Below the pieces are notes generated by a model. That model was not told where the DNA came from. It did not search any database and saw only the letters and a list, made by a program, of their open reading frames with translations. From positions 1 through 64,000 of the forward strand of contig JAAWDG010000013.1 of the NCBI GenBank assembly GCA_022793655.1: a stretch of DNA of 64,000 nt, in the 5' to 3' direction. The translations under genes and the position numbers were made by a program. Source of the stretch: Clostridiales bacterium (GTDB lineage Bacteria > Bacillota > Clostridia > Oscillospirales > CAG-272). Of this stretch, positions 8,821-18,439 are shown piece after piece (the first letter of the stretch is position 1; each line of letters starts with the position of its first letter).

Positions 8821-10473
8821 TTACTGTATTCCAATTTTATTGGCAAATTTGTTTTTTCCGCCGGTAAAGATATAGGCAAAGAAAATCGAGCCGGTGATCA
8901 AGGCATAGAAAAGAACAAATAGACTAAATAGAATGGTGGAGGAAAATGCGCTGCTGATACTCATGAAAATGAATAAAGGGAACCAATAAAGCAGCATGCC
9001 ACCAAAGACGGCTAATATCGTAGCACCCGATTGTTTAATCGCCGTAATGTCGGCGGGGAAATCGAGTCTTGGCAGCCATAGATTACAGCAAAGACCCCAA
9101 GCCGCGCTTGAACAATTGATCAGCAGCGGCACGATAGCCAGCAAAAGGAACTGGACGGGGGTTAATGCAAATAAAACACCGGTAACAATGGCGAATACGA
9201 GAGTGAAAGGCGTGCTGACGATGATGTGGCATAAAAGTTTGGAAAGCAGTACCTCGCCAGGCTTTACCGGCATCGCTTTCATTTGCCAGATGCGGCTTCT
9301 TTCCAGCGAAATAGAGGGAGCGGTAATGCAGTTGAAAGAAACGCAAATCGTAGATGCAAAGCACAAAAGAATCGGAATGAAATTTTCGAATTGAAAGGAA
9401 ATGGATAAAGCAGCGAGTTCTTTTTCAATTTCGGGCAGCATGGAAAGGAGCGTGTCTTTGTAATAAATGAGCAAAACCATCGCGATGATTTGAAATAAGG
9501 TGCCCATAGAGGAATTCAGTATGTACATGGGCATGGAGAAGAAACGAGAAAGTTCTTTCCTAGTGAGCGCCGCAAGAGAGGAACCGCGATTCATTTTTTT
9601 GGCGATGTATTTTTTCTTTCTTTCCCCGCGGTTGGCTGTGGCAATCGAAACAAAAGATTTGGAAAGAATCAAATAGACAAGACCAAAGGGAATAAGACAG
9701 GAGCACGCGAAGAGGAGTCCGTCTAAAAGACTGCCGGCGCAGAAATGTCCTAACGAATTGAATATAAAAATGCGAGTGGCAACGGCAGCGCCTCGCTCGG
9801 CAATGACGCCCATAACCGCGTCCATGTTCATGGCAAAGACCATATAGCCTAAAAAGAACACAATGAATATAAGGGTCGTAATCAGCGTTTTAAAAGGCAG
9901 CTTAGAAGCAAGGAAAGCGACAAGAGCGCCGATAATAGCGGTAATTGCTAAGGACAACAGCGGAATTAACAGCAATGCCAGTATACAGCCAAGAATCAGC
10001 GGCGCGGTCACATGACTGTAAATGATAAGAAAAATAGAGGCGGGAACCAGCACCAGCGCCGAAAAGAGAAAGTTGATAAAATAGAGTGAAATCATGCGGC
10101 TGAAAAGAATTGCCCATGACGGAATTGGCATCGCGAGAAGGCGTTCGTTATCCGGTGCTTCATAGAGCTGCTTTTCAGTGGAGAAAACGCTGCCGACAAA
10201 GCAAAGAACAAGGGCGGCGAGCGCAAATACAGAGATGTAGTTGACAATGCCTTGCGCGCTTCCGTCTAACATAAAAACAGCGGCGCCAAAGCTGGCGGCA
10301 CAGGATAGGCCGATAAAGACGATGGCTAAATAAGCAAATAAAATGCCAAATAAGATAAGCCGGCCGACGCCTGTTTTTTTATATTTTCCATTTTTCTTTT
10401 TCTTGACGCTCCCGCGGCCGAATAATGTGAAAAAGAGTTGGGATAATTGTGATCGAATGATTGCTTTAAACAT
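8821..10473 (-). CDS. ABC-2-type exporter permease
   Basis: 550 aa with about 12 hydrophobic segments, directly downstream of an ABC ATPase gene. Confidence 0.8.
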   Translation of the reverse strand: MFKAIIRSQLSQLFFTLFGRGSVKKKKNGKYKKTGVGRLILFGILFAYLAIVFIGLSCAASFGAAVFMLDGSAQGIVNYISVFALAALVLCFVGSVFSTEKQLYEAPDNERLLAMPIPSWAILFSRMISLYFINFLFSALVLVPASIFLIIYSHVTAPLILGCILALLLIPLLSLAITAIIGALVAFLASKLPFKTLITTLIFIVFFLGYMVFAMNMDAVMGVIAERGAAVATRIFIFNSLGHFCAGSLLDGLLFACSCLIPFGLVYLILSKSFVSIATANRGERKKKYIAKKMNRGSSLAALTRKELSRFFSMPMYILNSSMGTLFQIIAMVLLIYYKDTLLSMLPEIEKELAALSISFQFENFIPILLCFASTICVSFNCITAPSISLERSRIWQMKAMPVKPGEVLLSKLLCHIIVSTPFTLVFAIVTGVLFALTPVQFLLLAIVPLLINCSSAAWGLCCNLWLPRLDFPADITAIKQSGATILAVFGGMLLYWFPLFIFMSISSAFSSTILFSLFVLFYALITGSIFFAYIFTGGKNKFANKIGIQ

Positions 10474-10524
10474 GAAGGAGGCCCCTTTCTAAGGATCATG
10501 AGGTTTGCATAATGTGTATTTTGC

Positions 10525-11229
10525 TTATTCGGCTAATTCGAGGAACACATCCTCCAAAGAGGTATCGCCATGCACCTGTTCGGTGGGACCAGAAACAATG
10601 AGTTTACCATTTTTAATAATAGCGATGTGGTCGCACAACTTTTCGGCAACTTCAAGAATGTGGGTGGAAAAGAAGATGGCGCAGCCGTCGGCGCACATCT
10701 CATGCATAATCTCCTTAACGGCATGAGAAGCTACGGGATCAAGCCCTACAAAGGGTTCGTCCATAATCAGCAGTTTGGGTTTGTGAATCAGCGCCGAAAT
10801 AATGGCTAATTTTTGTGCCATACCGTGTGAATAAGAGGATATTTTCTGCGCTAAGTTTTGGGTTAAGCCAAATGCGTCAGCGTATTGTTTAATCCGTGCT
10901 TCGCGGTCTTGGGCAGAAACGCCGTAAATATCCGCCACAAAATTGAGGTATTGTATGCCTGTCATAAATTCGTAAAGGTCCGGGTTGTCGGGTATGTAGG
11001 CGAACTCTTTTTTTGCATTTAACGGATCATCTTTAATGGAAATTCCGTTGATCAAAATCTCTCCTTCGTCAAATTTGACAATACCGCAGCAAGATTTGAT
11101 CGTCGTTGTTTTGCCGGCGCCGTTATGGCCGATAAAGCCATAGATTTGGCCAGGTTCAATGTGCAGCGTAAGCTGATCTACCGCTTTTTTGTTTCCATAG
11201 GTTTTGGTGAGATTTCGAATTTCTAACAT
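10525..11229 (-). CDS. ABC transporter ATP-binding protein
   Basis: Walker A GHNGAGKTT, signature-region YSHGMAQKL, Walker B LLIMDEPFVGLDP. Confidence 0.95.
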   Translation of the reverse strand: MLEIRNLTKTYGNKKAVDQLTLHIEPGQIYGFIGHNGAGKTTTIKSCCGIVKFDEGEILINGISIKDDPLNAKKEFAYIPDNPDLYEFMTGIQYLNFVADIYGVSAQDREARIKQYADAFGLTQNLAQKISSYSHGMAQKLAIISALIHKPKLLIMDEPFVGLDPVASHAVKEIMHEMCADGCAIFFSTHILEVAEKLCDHIAIIKNGKLIVSGPTEQVHGDTSLEDVFLELAE

Positions 11230-11284
11230 ATAGCGCTCCTTGTCGTTCTGCTCGATTTTGCCGTTTCATTAGACGGCTTTTTTT

Positions 11285-11310
11285 ATTATAATTATAATTA
11301 TAATTATAAT
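11285..11310. repeat. Hexanucleotide tandem repeat (ATTATA)x4.3
   Basis: attataattataattataattataat. Confidence 0.9.
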
Positions 11311-11356
11311 GTTTTAGCTATCTTAAGCTTAACCCGTTAAGGTTATTCTTATTATA
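11311..11356 (-). repeat. Minimal copy of the dispersed hairpin repeat (minus orientation)
   Basis: Reverse complement TATAATAAGAATAACCTTAACGGGTTAAGCTTAAGATAGCTAAAAC; TTTACA-18 nt-TATAAT on the minus strand. Confidence 0.7.
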
Positions 11357-11427
11357 TAACAACTATCCCCGTTTTGTAAATACCTGCCGCTTTCCGAATA
11401 GGGCGGAAACAAAATTATGATTATCCA

Positions 11428-11470
11428 TAAAAAGCATAGAAACACGATATACGTATTTCTATGCTTTTCA
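11428..11470. terminator. Hairpin/terminator-like inverted repeat
   Basis: aaaaagcatagaaacacgatatacgtatttctatgctttt. Confidence 0.6.
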
Positions 11471-11844
11471 TGGATCTATGCCATACGAAAGACGCGACAT
11501 CCGGCTTTGTAATAGGGCAATCTTGCACAAAATTGTATACAACCTACAAAGCCGGCCGCGGCATATTTAGAACCCTCACTAAAACTGATTACCGTATAAA
11601 TCGGTGTTAAAAATGTGCTTCCGAACAAAAACCGAAGCTAATAATAAGCAAAAACTTGAAAAGCGAACGCTTAACAAGCTTATGTATACGGCTGCGGTTT
11701 CATACCTGAATAGTAAACGCTACCGTCGAAATAGCCCTGCCGCTCAGTACAGTCCAAAAACCGACATTGTGGTATATGATAAGCGAAGAGGAGGTTATGA
11801 GATGACTCCCAACTTAAATATACGTGTTCTTTTTCAATTAGGGG

Positions 11845-11874
11845 TTGAAAAAAGACAAACAAATGTGGTAAAAT
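11845..11874 (+). promoter_or_regulatory. Promoter of the candidate ncRNA
   Basis: TTGAAA, 18-nt spacer, TAAAAT. Confidence 0.55.
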
Positions 11875-11879
11875 ATGTC

Positions 11880-12180
11880 TGTACCGTGGTCGCCGGCTTT
11901 CCGGTGGGTAAGGTGTTGATGCACCCGAATCGGTTGGAATGGGTCCAGCATATCCAACCGTCCACGGTATTCACTTCAGGAGAGAGAGCTCTCTTGAGAG
12001 AATGAAGATTCAAATGATTGCAAGCATGGCTGCAAAATGGTATAAAAATGGATCCTGCCATCGACATCCATTTATATATAGTATACAGATAGAATGTCTG
12101 AAAGTCAAGATATTTGTCGAAAAAGTGTCCTTTAGGGCAACAAACCGCCGTTCATTTATAACGAACGACGGTTTATTTTT
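11880..12180 (+). ncRNA. Candidate structured ncRNA with cloverleaf-like 5' domain and 3' intrinsic terminator
   Basis: P1 taccgtgg(11882-11889)/ccacggta(11962-11969) encloses hairpins 11891-11906, 11912-11925 and 11931-11960; 9-bp hairpin 11976-11997; terminator aaaccgccgttc...gaacgacggtttattttt at about 12140-12180. Confidence 0.6.
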
Positions 12181-12293
12181 GTTTTTGAAGTTTTCTTAAT
12201 TCTTCTTAAAATTTGATACAAACAGGGTAGCTTCTTGTATAATAATGGTGATAAAGATATCTAAAACACAGGTTCACAAAGAAAGGCATTTGG

Positions 12294-12413
12294 ATGATGT
12301 TGAAGCAAGAAGACAACGAGAGAAGAATGAATGTGTTCGGTATGATTTTGGCTGTGATTGCCTTGATGGGCGTTTGCGTTTTTGCAAGCGTTGGCGGTAA
12401 AAAAGGCGAGTAA
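12294..12413 (+). CDS. 39-aa single-TM small protein (absent from the ORF track)
   Basis: MMLKQEDNERRMNVFGMILAVIALMGVCVFASVGGKKGE*; GAAAGG RBS-like; TTGATA/TATAAT upstream (12213-12243); followed by a terminator. Confidence 0.5.
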   Translation: MMLKQEDNERRMNVFGMILAVIALMGVCVFASVGGKKGE

Positions 12414-12479
12414 CGGCTGCGGCTATGCCGATGGATAAATAAGGCTGCTATGCCCCTTTGCTTTGCTCGTTCAAAGCGC

Positions 12480-12514
12480 AAAAAAAGCGAGCATGAATAT
12501 GCTCGCTTTTTTGT
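12480..12514. terminator. Bidirectional terminator after rplL
   Basis: aaaaaaagcgagcatgaatatgctcgcttttttg. Confidence 0.85.
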
Positions 12515-12522
12515 GTTTGTGA

Positions 12523-12900
12523 TTACTTAAGTTCAACAGAAGCGCCGGCTGCTTCGAGCTGTGCTTTGATTGCGTCAGCATCTTCCTTAGAAGCGCCTTC
12601 TTTAACAGCCTTAGGAGCGGACTCAACCAACTCTTTAGCGTCTTTAAGACCTAAGCCGGTAATTTCACGAACTGCTTTGATAACGTCCAACTTCTTGTCG
12701 CCAACAGCAGCAAGAACTACGTCAAACTCAGTTTTTTCCTCAGCAGCAGCTGCAGGTGCGCCAGCTGCACCGGCTACAGCAACAGGAGCAGCAGCGGTAA
12801 CGCCGAATTCCTCTTCCAGTGCTTTAACAAGATCGTTCATCTCAAGGATGGTAAGTGATTTAATTTCTTCTAAAATCGATAAAGCTTTTTCGCTAGCCAT
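12523..12900 (-). CDS. rplL: 50S ribosomal protein L7/L12
   Basis: Full-length L7/L12 with the EKTEFDVVL...[13 protein letters not shown]-terminal domain. Confidence 0.98.
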   Translation of the reverse strand: MASEKALSILEEIKSLTILEMNDLVKALEEEFGVTAAAPVAVAGAAGAPAAAAEEKTEFDVVLAAVGDKKLDVIKAVREITGLGLKDAKELVESAPKAVKEGASKEDADAIKAQLEAAGASVELK

Positions 12901-12948
12901 TTTAAAAATCCTCCATTAAATTAAAATTAAATTTGAATGTACGTCTGA

Positions 12949-13482
12949 TTATTCTGCATCAGCCGCTGGTGCTTCCGGCGCATCGGCGCCCTCTGCGTTT
13001 TTGTCGATAATTGCTTGCAATACATAAGCAAGGTTGAACAGCGGACTTCTCATGCTGCCCATGATTTTGCAAACCATAGTCTCCTTAGAAGGAACTTTTG
13101 CAATTGCGTTTACTTCGTCTACGCTAATCGCAGCGCCATCCATGAAGCCGCCCTTGATTGAGAATGTCTCAATTTTCTCTGCGTATTCGCTGAGAATCTT
13201 GGCAGGCGCAACCGGGTCTGATTCGCTGATCGCCAAAGCGGTCATGCCGACTAACTGATCACTGAACTGATAACCGGCGTCTATGCAAGCTCTGTCAATA
13301 ATGGAGTTCTTATAAACCTTGTATTCAACACCTGCACCACGAAGAGCAGCACGCATTTTAGTATCATCTTCTACACTGATACCCGAATAGGTTACAAGAA
13401 CGCCGGCGGTAGACGCTTTGATCTTTTCAGAAAGAGATGCTACGACTGCTTTCTTAGATTCAAGAATTTTTGCACTTGGCAT
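12949..13482 (-). CDS. rplJ: 50S ribosomal protein L10
   Basis: L10 N-terminal sequence, directly upstream of rplL. Confidence 0.97.
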   Translation of the reverse strand: MPSAKILESKKAVVASLSEKIKASTAGVLVTYSGISVEDDTKMRAALRGAGVEYKVYKNSIIDRACIDAGYQFSDQLVGMTALAISESDPVAPAKILSEYAEKIETFSIKGGFMDGAAISVDEVNAIAKVPSKETMVCKIMGSMRSPLFNLAYVLQAIIDKNAEGADAPEAPAADAE

Positions 13483-13504
13483 TCTATTTTACCTCCGTAT
13501 GGAT

Positions 13505-13642
13505 TCAAAACAAAAACTTTCTTTACGATACGGCGACCGAAAAGAAAGTTACAATACATAGTATTATGATCGTTTTCTCCTCGGCAGGAAAGCGCTTTTT
13601 ATAAAATGCAACTTTTACCGTAACCTGCTGTCTTTGGATTGT
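13505..13642 (-). promoter_or_regulatory. Ribosomal protein L10 leader
   Basis: Minus strand reads AAAGACAGCAGGTTACGGTAAAAGTTGC...CTGCCGAGGAGAAAACG upstream of rplJ, fitting the L10 leader layout. Confidence 0.75.
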
Positions 13643-13812
13643 TCTCTTATTCTATCATATGATTTTGCATAAGTCAACAGGTATTTTAACTTTTTCTTTT
13701 TTATATGCCAAGCCCGGTTTTTGTGCGTCTATTCTCGCCTTGCAAAACATAAGTTGTTATGATATAATTTATCCTGAATTATTATGTATTAAATTGAAAT
13801 GGAGCTGTATAA

Positions 13813-14661
13813 ATGACATTATTGCAATCGTTGCTTTTGGGAATTGTTCAAGGACTAACCGAGTTTTTGCCGGTTTCCAGTTCGGGACATTTGGCCATGC
13901 TGCATAGCTTTTTTGGGCTTGAGTCGGGCGAGAATATCGTGGCTTTTGATCTTTTATTGCATTTAGGGACGCTGATTGCGGTGTTTATTGTGTTTTATAA
14001 AGACATTTGGGCGCTGATCAAAGCCTTTTTCTCCATGATGGGTAAACTGTTTACAGGCAAGTTTTCATGGCGCGGTCTTGCGGCCGAAGAACGGATGGTT
14101 CTTTTTGTTCTTGTGGCTACACTGCCGCTGGTAGCCGTTAAGTTGCTTGGTTTAGACAATATGGTAGAGAAATTGTCGGCCAGCCTTTTGGCGGTGGGCA
14201 TTATCCTTTTGGTGAACGGATTTGTTCTTTTTGTCTCAGACCGCTTTCATAAAGGAAACAGAACTATGGAAACCGCCAAGTGGTATCATGCGTTGGGTAT
14301 CGGCGTTTGCCAGATGTTCGCGGTGCTGCCGGGGCTTTCCCGCAGCGGTTCGACGATTACCGGCGGCCTGATGGCGGGCCTTGATAGAGAGAGTGCCGTT
14401 CGGTTTTCCTTTATTCTTTCGATTCCGGCGATTCTTGGCGCGAGTATCTTTGAAGTGCCGGACCTTTTTGAACAGCATACCGACGGAACGCAGTGGTTGA
14501 TTTATTTGGCAGGCATGGCGGCTGCCGCAATCGTAGGCGTGATTGCGATGAAAATGTTAAACTATATATCAAAGAAAAGTAATTTCAAAATATTTTCCTA
14601 TTATTGCTGGGCAGTGGGGGCGATTGCGGTGGTATACAGTCTGACCCAATTGGCGGCCTGA
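13813..14661 (+). CDS. uppP: Undecaprenyl-diphosphatase (BacA/UppP)
   Basis: GIVQGLTEFLPVSSSGHLAML; PGLSRSGSTITGGL. Confidence 0.95.
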   Translation: MTLLQSLLLGIVQGLTEFLPVSSSGHLAMLHSFFGLESGENIVAFDLLLHLGTLIAVFIVFYKDIWALIKAFFSMMGKLFTGKFSWRGLAAEERMVLFVLVATLPLVAVKLLGLDNMVEKLSASLLAVGIILLVNGFVLFVSDRFHKGNRTMETAKWYHALGIGVCQMFAVLPGLSRSGSTITGGLMAGLDRESAVRFSFILSIPAILGASIFEVPDLFEQHTDGTQWLIYLAGMAAAAIVGVIAMKMLNYISKKSNFKIFSYYCWAVGAIAVVYSLTQLAA

Positions 14662-14699
14662 CGCTCTGCCTTTGCACATAGAAAGGTGTAGAAAAAAGC

Positions 14700-17252
14700 A
14701 TGGCTGGAACACAAGCAAAAAATAAGAAAAAACAAACAAAGGCGCCTTCTAAAACGGCAAGAACGGCGAGCAATAAACGAGGCAAAAGAGAAGTGAAGAA
14801 AGACGGGCTGCTTTATCAGTGCGTCCCGTTTATTCTGCTTGTTGTGGCACTGTTTGTGGAGATTTGCCTTTTACTGCCGGACAAGTTAGGGTTATTAGGC
14901 GTGTGGATCAGCGGTCTTTTCTTTGGCCTTTTTTCGGTGACCGCTTACCTGCTTCCGGCCTTTTTGGTCGTCATTGCTATCTATTTTAGAAAGATTGACC
15001 AGGCTATATGGCGAAAGGTTTTGTATGCTTCCATTTGCTTGATTATGGCGGGTGCATTGTACCATGCTTTTTCATCGGTCAGCGATTCGATGAATCCGAT
15101 TACGTTGTTTAAAGCAGGCATAGAGAAAAAGGGCGGCGGTACCATCGGCGGTCTTGTCGGCGGTCTGTTGTTAGTGTTGGCCCGCCGGACAGGCACTACC
15201 ATTTTGTCAATTGCCTGCATTTTGTTATTTGGCCTTTTACTTTTTGATTTAACGCCGCATTATTTATGGATGATGCTAAAGGAGCGTGCCATTGAAAGAA
15301 AACAACTGATGCAGGAACGTGAAGAATCGTCATCGGGCCAAAAATTCTCGTTTCGCGTGCAGCAGCCAGAGAGAAGCAGTGGCTCTGTGCGGGCGGCTTT
15401 TCAAAAAAAGAAGAGCGGCACGTCCCACTCGGATGCCCGCCGCATTATGGAGGAGAACGAACGAATTGTAGAGGCGCTTGAGGCGGAACGAGCAGCAAGC
15501 ACGCCTGTGGATGCAGTTGCCTCGGAGGAAAAGCCGATTGTTGTCGAGCGGGCGGGGGATGCGCTTGTGGGAGAGATTGATCTTGACTCGATTTTTGCCG
15601 ATGAAGATCCGTTTGCAAATAAGGAAAGTCAGCTCGCTCTTCCCGAAGTCAACAGTCCAAACACTGCTTTGTCACCCGAAGAGGCCGCGCCTTCTCTCTC
15701 TTTGCAAGAGGATGAGGAAGAATTAGAAGCACAGCGGGAGCCGGTTGGCAAGCGAGAGCCGGCAGAAAAGAAAGAGTATATTTTTCCGCCTTTGTCTTTA
15801 TTAAAAAATCCGCCCCAGCGCTCGGCGACCACCGGTGAGGAAGAGGCAAAAGCAAACGCGGTTAAGTTGGTCAAAACCTTAGCCAGCTTCCGGGTGAATA
15901 CCAAAATTTCTAATATTTCAAGGGGACCGACTATTACTAGGTACGAGTTAGTACCTGAAGAAGGGGTGCGTGTTCGTTCAGTTGCCAACTTAGTGGATGA
16001 TATTTCGTTGTCCCTGGCAACCGAAGGGGTGCGTATTGAGGCGCCGATTCCTGGCAAGAGCGCAATCGGTATCGAGGTGCCCAATAAAAATGTAGAGACG
16101 GTGTATCTAAGGGAACTAATTGATCACGAGACTTTCCAGTCTGCCGGCAGCCGGTTGACGGCGGCACTCGGCATGGATGTGGCGGGTGCGCCGCGGTATT
16201 TTGATATTGCCAAAATGCCGCACTTGTTGATTGCGGGTGCCACCGGTATGGGTAAATCAGTATGCATTAACAGTATACTAACCTCTCTTTTGTACCGGGC
16301 CAGCCCCGATGAATGCAAACTGATTTTGATTGACCCGAAAAAAGTGGAGCTCAATATTTATAACGGGTTGCCGCATCTTTTGGTGCCGGTGGTCAGCCAT
16401 CCGAAAAAGGCGGCCGGTACGCTGAACTGGGCTTGTATCGAGATGGAGCGACGCTTTGAAATGATTGAAGAAGTGGGCGTTCGTGATATCAATGGGTATA
16501 ACGAGGTTGTCGCGCGCGAACCCGAACGGGAATATCTGCCCAAGATCGTGATTATCATTGATGAGTTGGCTGATTTGATGATGACAGCGCCCGACGATGT
16601 AGAAAACTCAATTTGCCGGCTGGCGCAGAAAGCGCGGGCGGCCGGCATGCATTTGATTATTGGTACCCAGAGGCCTTCTGTCGACGTCATTACCGGCTTG
16701 ATTAAAGCGAATATTCCGTCTCGTATAGCCTTTACGGTGGCGTCTCAGGTGGATTCACGAACGATTTTGGATATTGCTGGCGCGGAAAAGCTGATCGGAC
16801 GGGGCGATATGTTGTTTGCGCCGGTGGGCAGCAGCAAGCCAATGCGTATACAAGGCTCGTTTGTATCTGATCAAGAGGTTGACGCGGTGGTTGAGTTTAT
16901 CAAGCGCCAGTCGGGCGATGTTGATTATGATAAAGAAGTCGCTTCTTTGATCGAAAAAGAAGCCGAGCGCTGCGGCACGAAAAAGGGTGCGGGCGGCGCA
17001 GCTTCTGCTGAGGCGGGCGGTGAAGATGATCCGCGTCTGATGGAGGCGTTAGAAGTGGCGCTGGATAATGGCAAAATATCAACATCTTTGCTGCAGCGCC
17101 GTATGTCGATTGGCTATGGCAAAGCGGCAAAGCTGATTGACCAGTTAGAGGCGAAAGGGTTTGTCGGGCCGCTCGAGGGTTCCAAACCGCGGGAAATTCG
17201 CATTACAAAACAAGAATACATGGAAATGATAGTGAATAAGGAGGAGGAGTAA
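14700..17252 (+). CDS. ftsK: FtsK/SpoIIIE DNA translocase
   Basis: N-terminal TM segments, PHLLIAGATGMGKSVCINS Walker A, C-terminal gamma winged helix. Confidence 0.95.
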   Translation: MAGTQAKNKKKQTKAPSKTARTASNKRGKREVKKDGLLYQCVPFILLVVALFVEICLLLPDKLGLLGVWISGLFFGLFSVTAYLLPAFLVVIAIYFRKIDQAIWRKVLYASICLIMAGALYHAFSSVSDSMNPITLFKAGIEKKGGGTIGGLVGGLLLVLARRTGTTILSIACILLFGLLLFDLTPHYLWMMLKERAIERKQLMQEREESSSGQKFSFRVQQPERSSGSVRAAFQKKKSGTSHSDARRIMEENERIVEALEAERAASTPVDAVASEEKPIVVERAGDALVGEIDLDSIFADEDPFANKESQLALPEVNSPNTALSPEEAAPSLSLQEDEEELEAQREPVGKREPAEKKEYIFPPLSLLKNPPQRSATTGEEEAKANAVKLVKTLASFRVNTKISNISRGPTITRYELVPEEGVRVRSVANLVDDISLSLATEGVRIEAPIPGKSAIGIEVPNKNVETVYLRELIDHETFQSAGSRLTAALGMDVAGAPRYFDIAKMPHLLIAGATGMGKSVCINSILTSLLYRASPDECKLILIDPKKVELNIYNGLPHLLVPVVSHPKKAAGTLNWACIEMERRFEMIEEVGVRDINGYNEVVAREPEREYLPKIVIIIDELADLMMTAPDDVENSICRLAQKARAAGMHLIIGTQRPSVDVITGLIKANIPSRIAFTVASQVDSRTILDIAGAEKLIGRGDMLFAPVGSSKPMRIQGSFVSDQEVDAVVEFIKRQSGDVDYDKEVASLIEKEAERCGTKKGAGGAASAEAGGEDDPRLMEALEVALDNGKISTSLLQRRMSIGYGKAAKLIDQLEAKGFVGPLEGSKPREIRITKQEYMEMIVNKEEE

Positions 17253-17900
17253 ATGGCGCGTCTTATCGCAATTGACGGTTTGGATGGCAGTGGAAAGAAC
17301 ACCCAGTCTGCTCTTTTGGCTGATTTTCTGCAAAAAGCGGGTCAGACGGTGCGCCTTCTCTCATTTCCCACTTATCAAGAACCGGCCTCGGCGCTTGTGA
17401 ATTTGTATTTAGCGGGCGGCCTTGGCGCCGCGCCCGAGGACACGGGAGCGTATGCGGCATCTACCTTTTTTGCCTGTGACCGTTATGTTTCCTTCCGGTC
17501 TGATTGGCAGAAAGATTATGAAAGGCCAGATGGCGTGGTCATTGCGAATCGCTACACCACGGCCAATGCGGTCCATCAGCTTTCTAAGCTTCCAAAGGAA
17601 AAATGGGAGAGTTTTTTGAGCTGGCTTTGGGACTTTGAATTTGGAAAATTAGGTCTGCCGGCGCCGGATGAAGTTGTGTATTTAGAGGTACTGCCCCAAG
17701 TGGCGGCCGGCCTCATTGACAAGCGGGGACAAGAAAAAGATATTCATGAGAAAAATCTTTCCTATTTGGAAAATAGCTATGAAGCGGCGTTGTTCTGCGC
17801 TGAAACACTCGGGTGGAAACGGATTCGCTGCTGTCAGGATGGCAAGATGAAAAGCAGAGAAGAGATTTTTTTGGCCATGAAGGAGGCGCTGCAATTATAA
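17253..17900 (+). CDS. tmk: Thymidylate kinase-like protein
   Basis: P-loop IDGLDGSGKNTQ; CDRYVSF. Confidence 0.8.
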   Translation: MARLIAIDGLDGSGKNTQSALLADFLQKAGQTVRLLSFPTYQEPASALVNLYLAGGLGAAPEDTGAYAASTFFACDRYVSFRSDWQKDYERPDGVVIANRYTTANAVHQLSKLPKEKWESFLSWLWDFEFGKLGLPAPDEVVYLEVLPQVAAGLIDKRGQEKDIHEKNLSYLENSYEAALFCAETLGWKRIRCCQDGKMKSREEIFLAMKEALQL

Positions 17901-18439
17901 TGGCAAAAGTATATGTTTTGTTAGCTGATGGCTTTGAAGAGATTGAGGCCCTGTGCCCGGTAGATGTACTTCGCCGGGGCGGCCAGGAGGTGCAGTTGGT
18001 TTCGATTGACACGTACGAGGTAAAGGGGGCCAGGGGTGTGCGCGTTTTGGCGGACATAACGTTAGACCAAGTTCACGATGTGCCTGATATGCTTATTTTG
18101 CCGGGCGGCATGCCGGGGGCGAAATATTTAGATGAGAGCCATGCGGTGCATGCGCTTTTACAAAAAACCATTGAGGCCGGGAACCTTGTGGGCGCCATTT
18201 GTGCTGCGCCTATGATTTTGGGTAAGGCTGGCTATCTTTCTGGTCGGCGGGCAGTGTGTTATCCCGGCTTTGAACAAGATTTATCCGGCGCTATTCTCTC
18301 GGATGAGAGAGTTGTGCGCGACGGCCCGTTTATTACCGCCTGCGGCATGGGGGCGGCGCTTGCCTTTTCAGAAGCATTGCTTGGGGCGCTGACTGATGCT
18401 GCTACCGCCAAACGGGTTATGGAGCAGGTGTTAGCATGA
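17900..18439 (+). CDS. DJ-1/PfpI family protein
   Basis: VYVLLADGFEEIEALCPVDVLRRGG; GAICAAPMILG. TAATG overlap with tmk. Confidence 0.92.
   Translation: MAKVYVLLADGFEEIEALCPVDVLRRGGQEVQLVSIDTYEVKGARGVRVLADITLDQVHDVPDMLILPGGMPGAKYLDESHAVHALLQKTIEAGNLVGAICAAPMILGKAGYLSGRRAVCYPGFEQDLSGAILSDERVVRDGPFITACGMGAALAFSEALLGALTDAATAKRVMEQVLA

Noticed and set aside
9083-10117. Antisense and alternate-frame ORFs over the ABC permease and other strong CDSs (e.g. 8996..9394, 15629..16084, 39659..40210, 57264..57710)
   Set aside because: Shadow ORFs overlapping well-supported coding sequences on the other strand or frame.
11604-12199. ORFs 11604..12005 and 11939..12199
   Set aside because: They run through the candidate ncRNA promoter, stems and terminator, and have no recognisable protein features.
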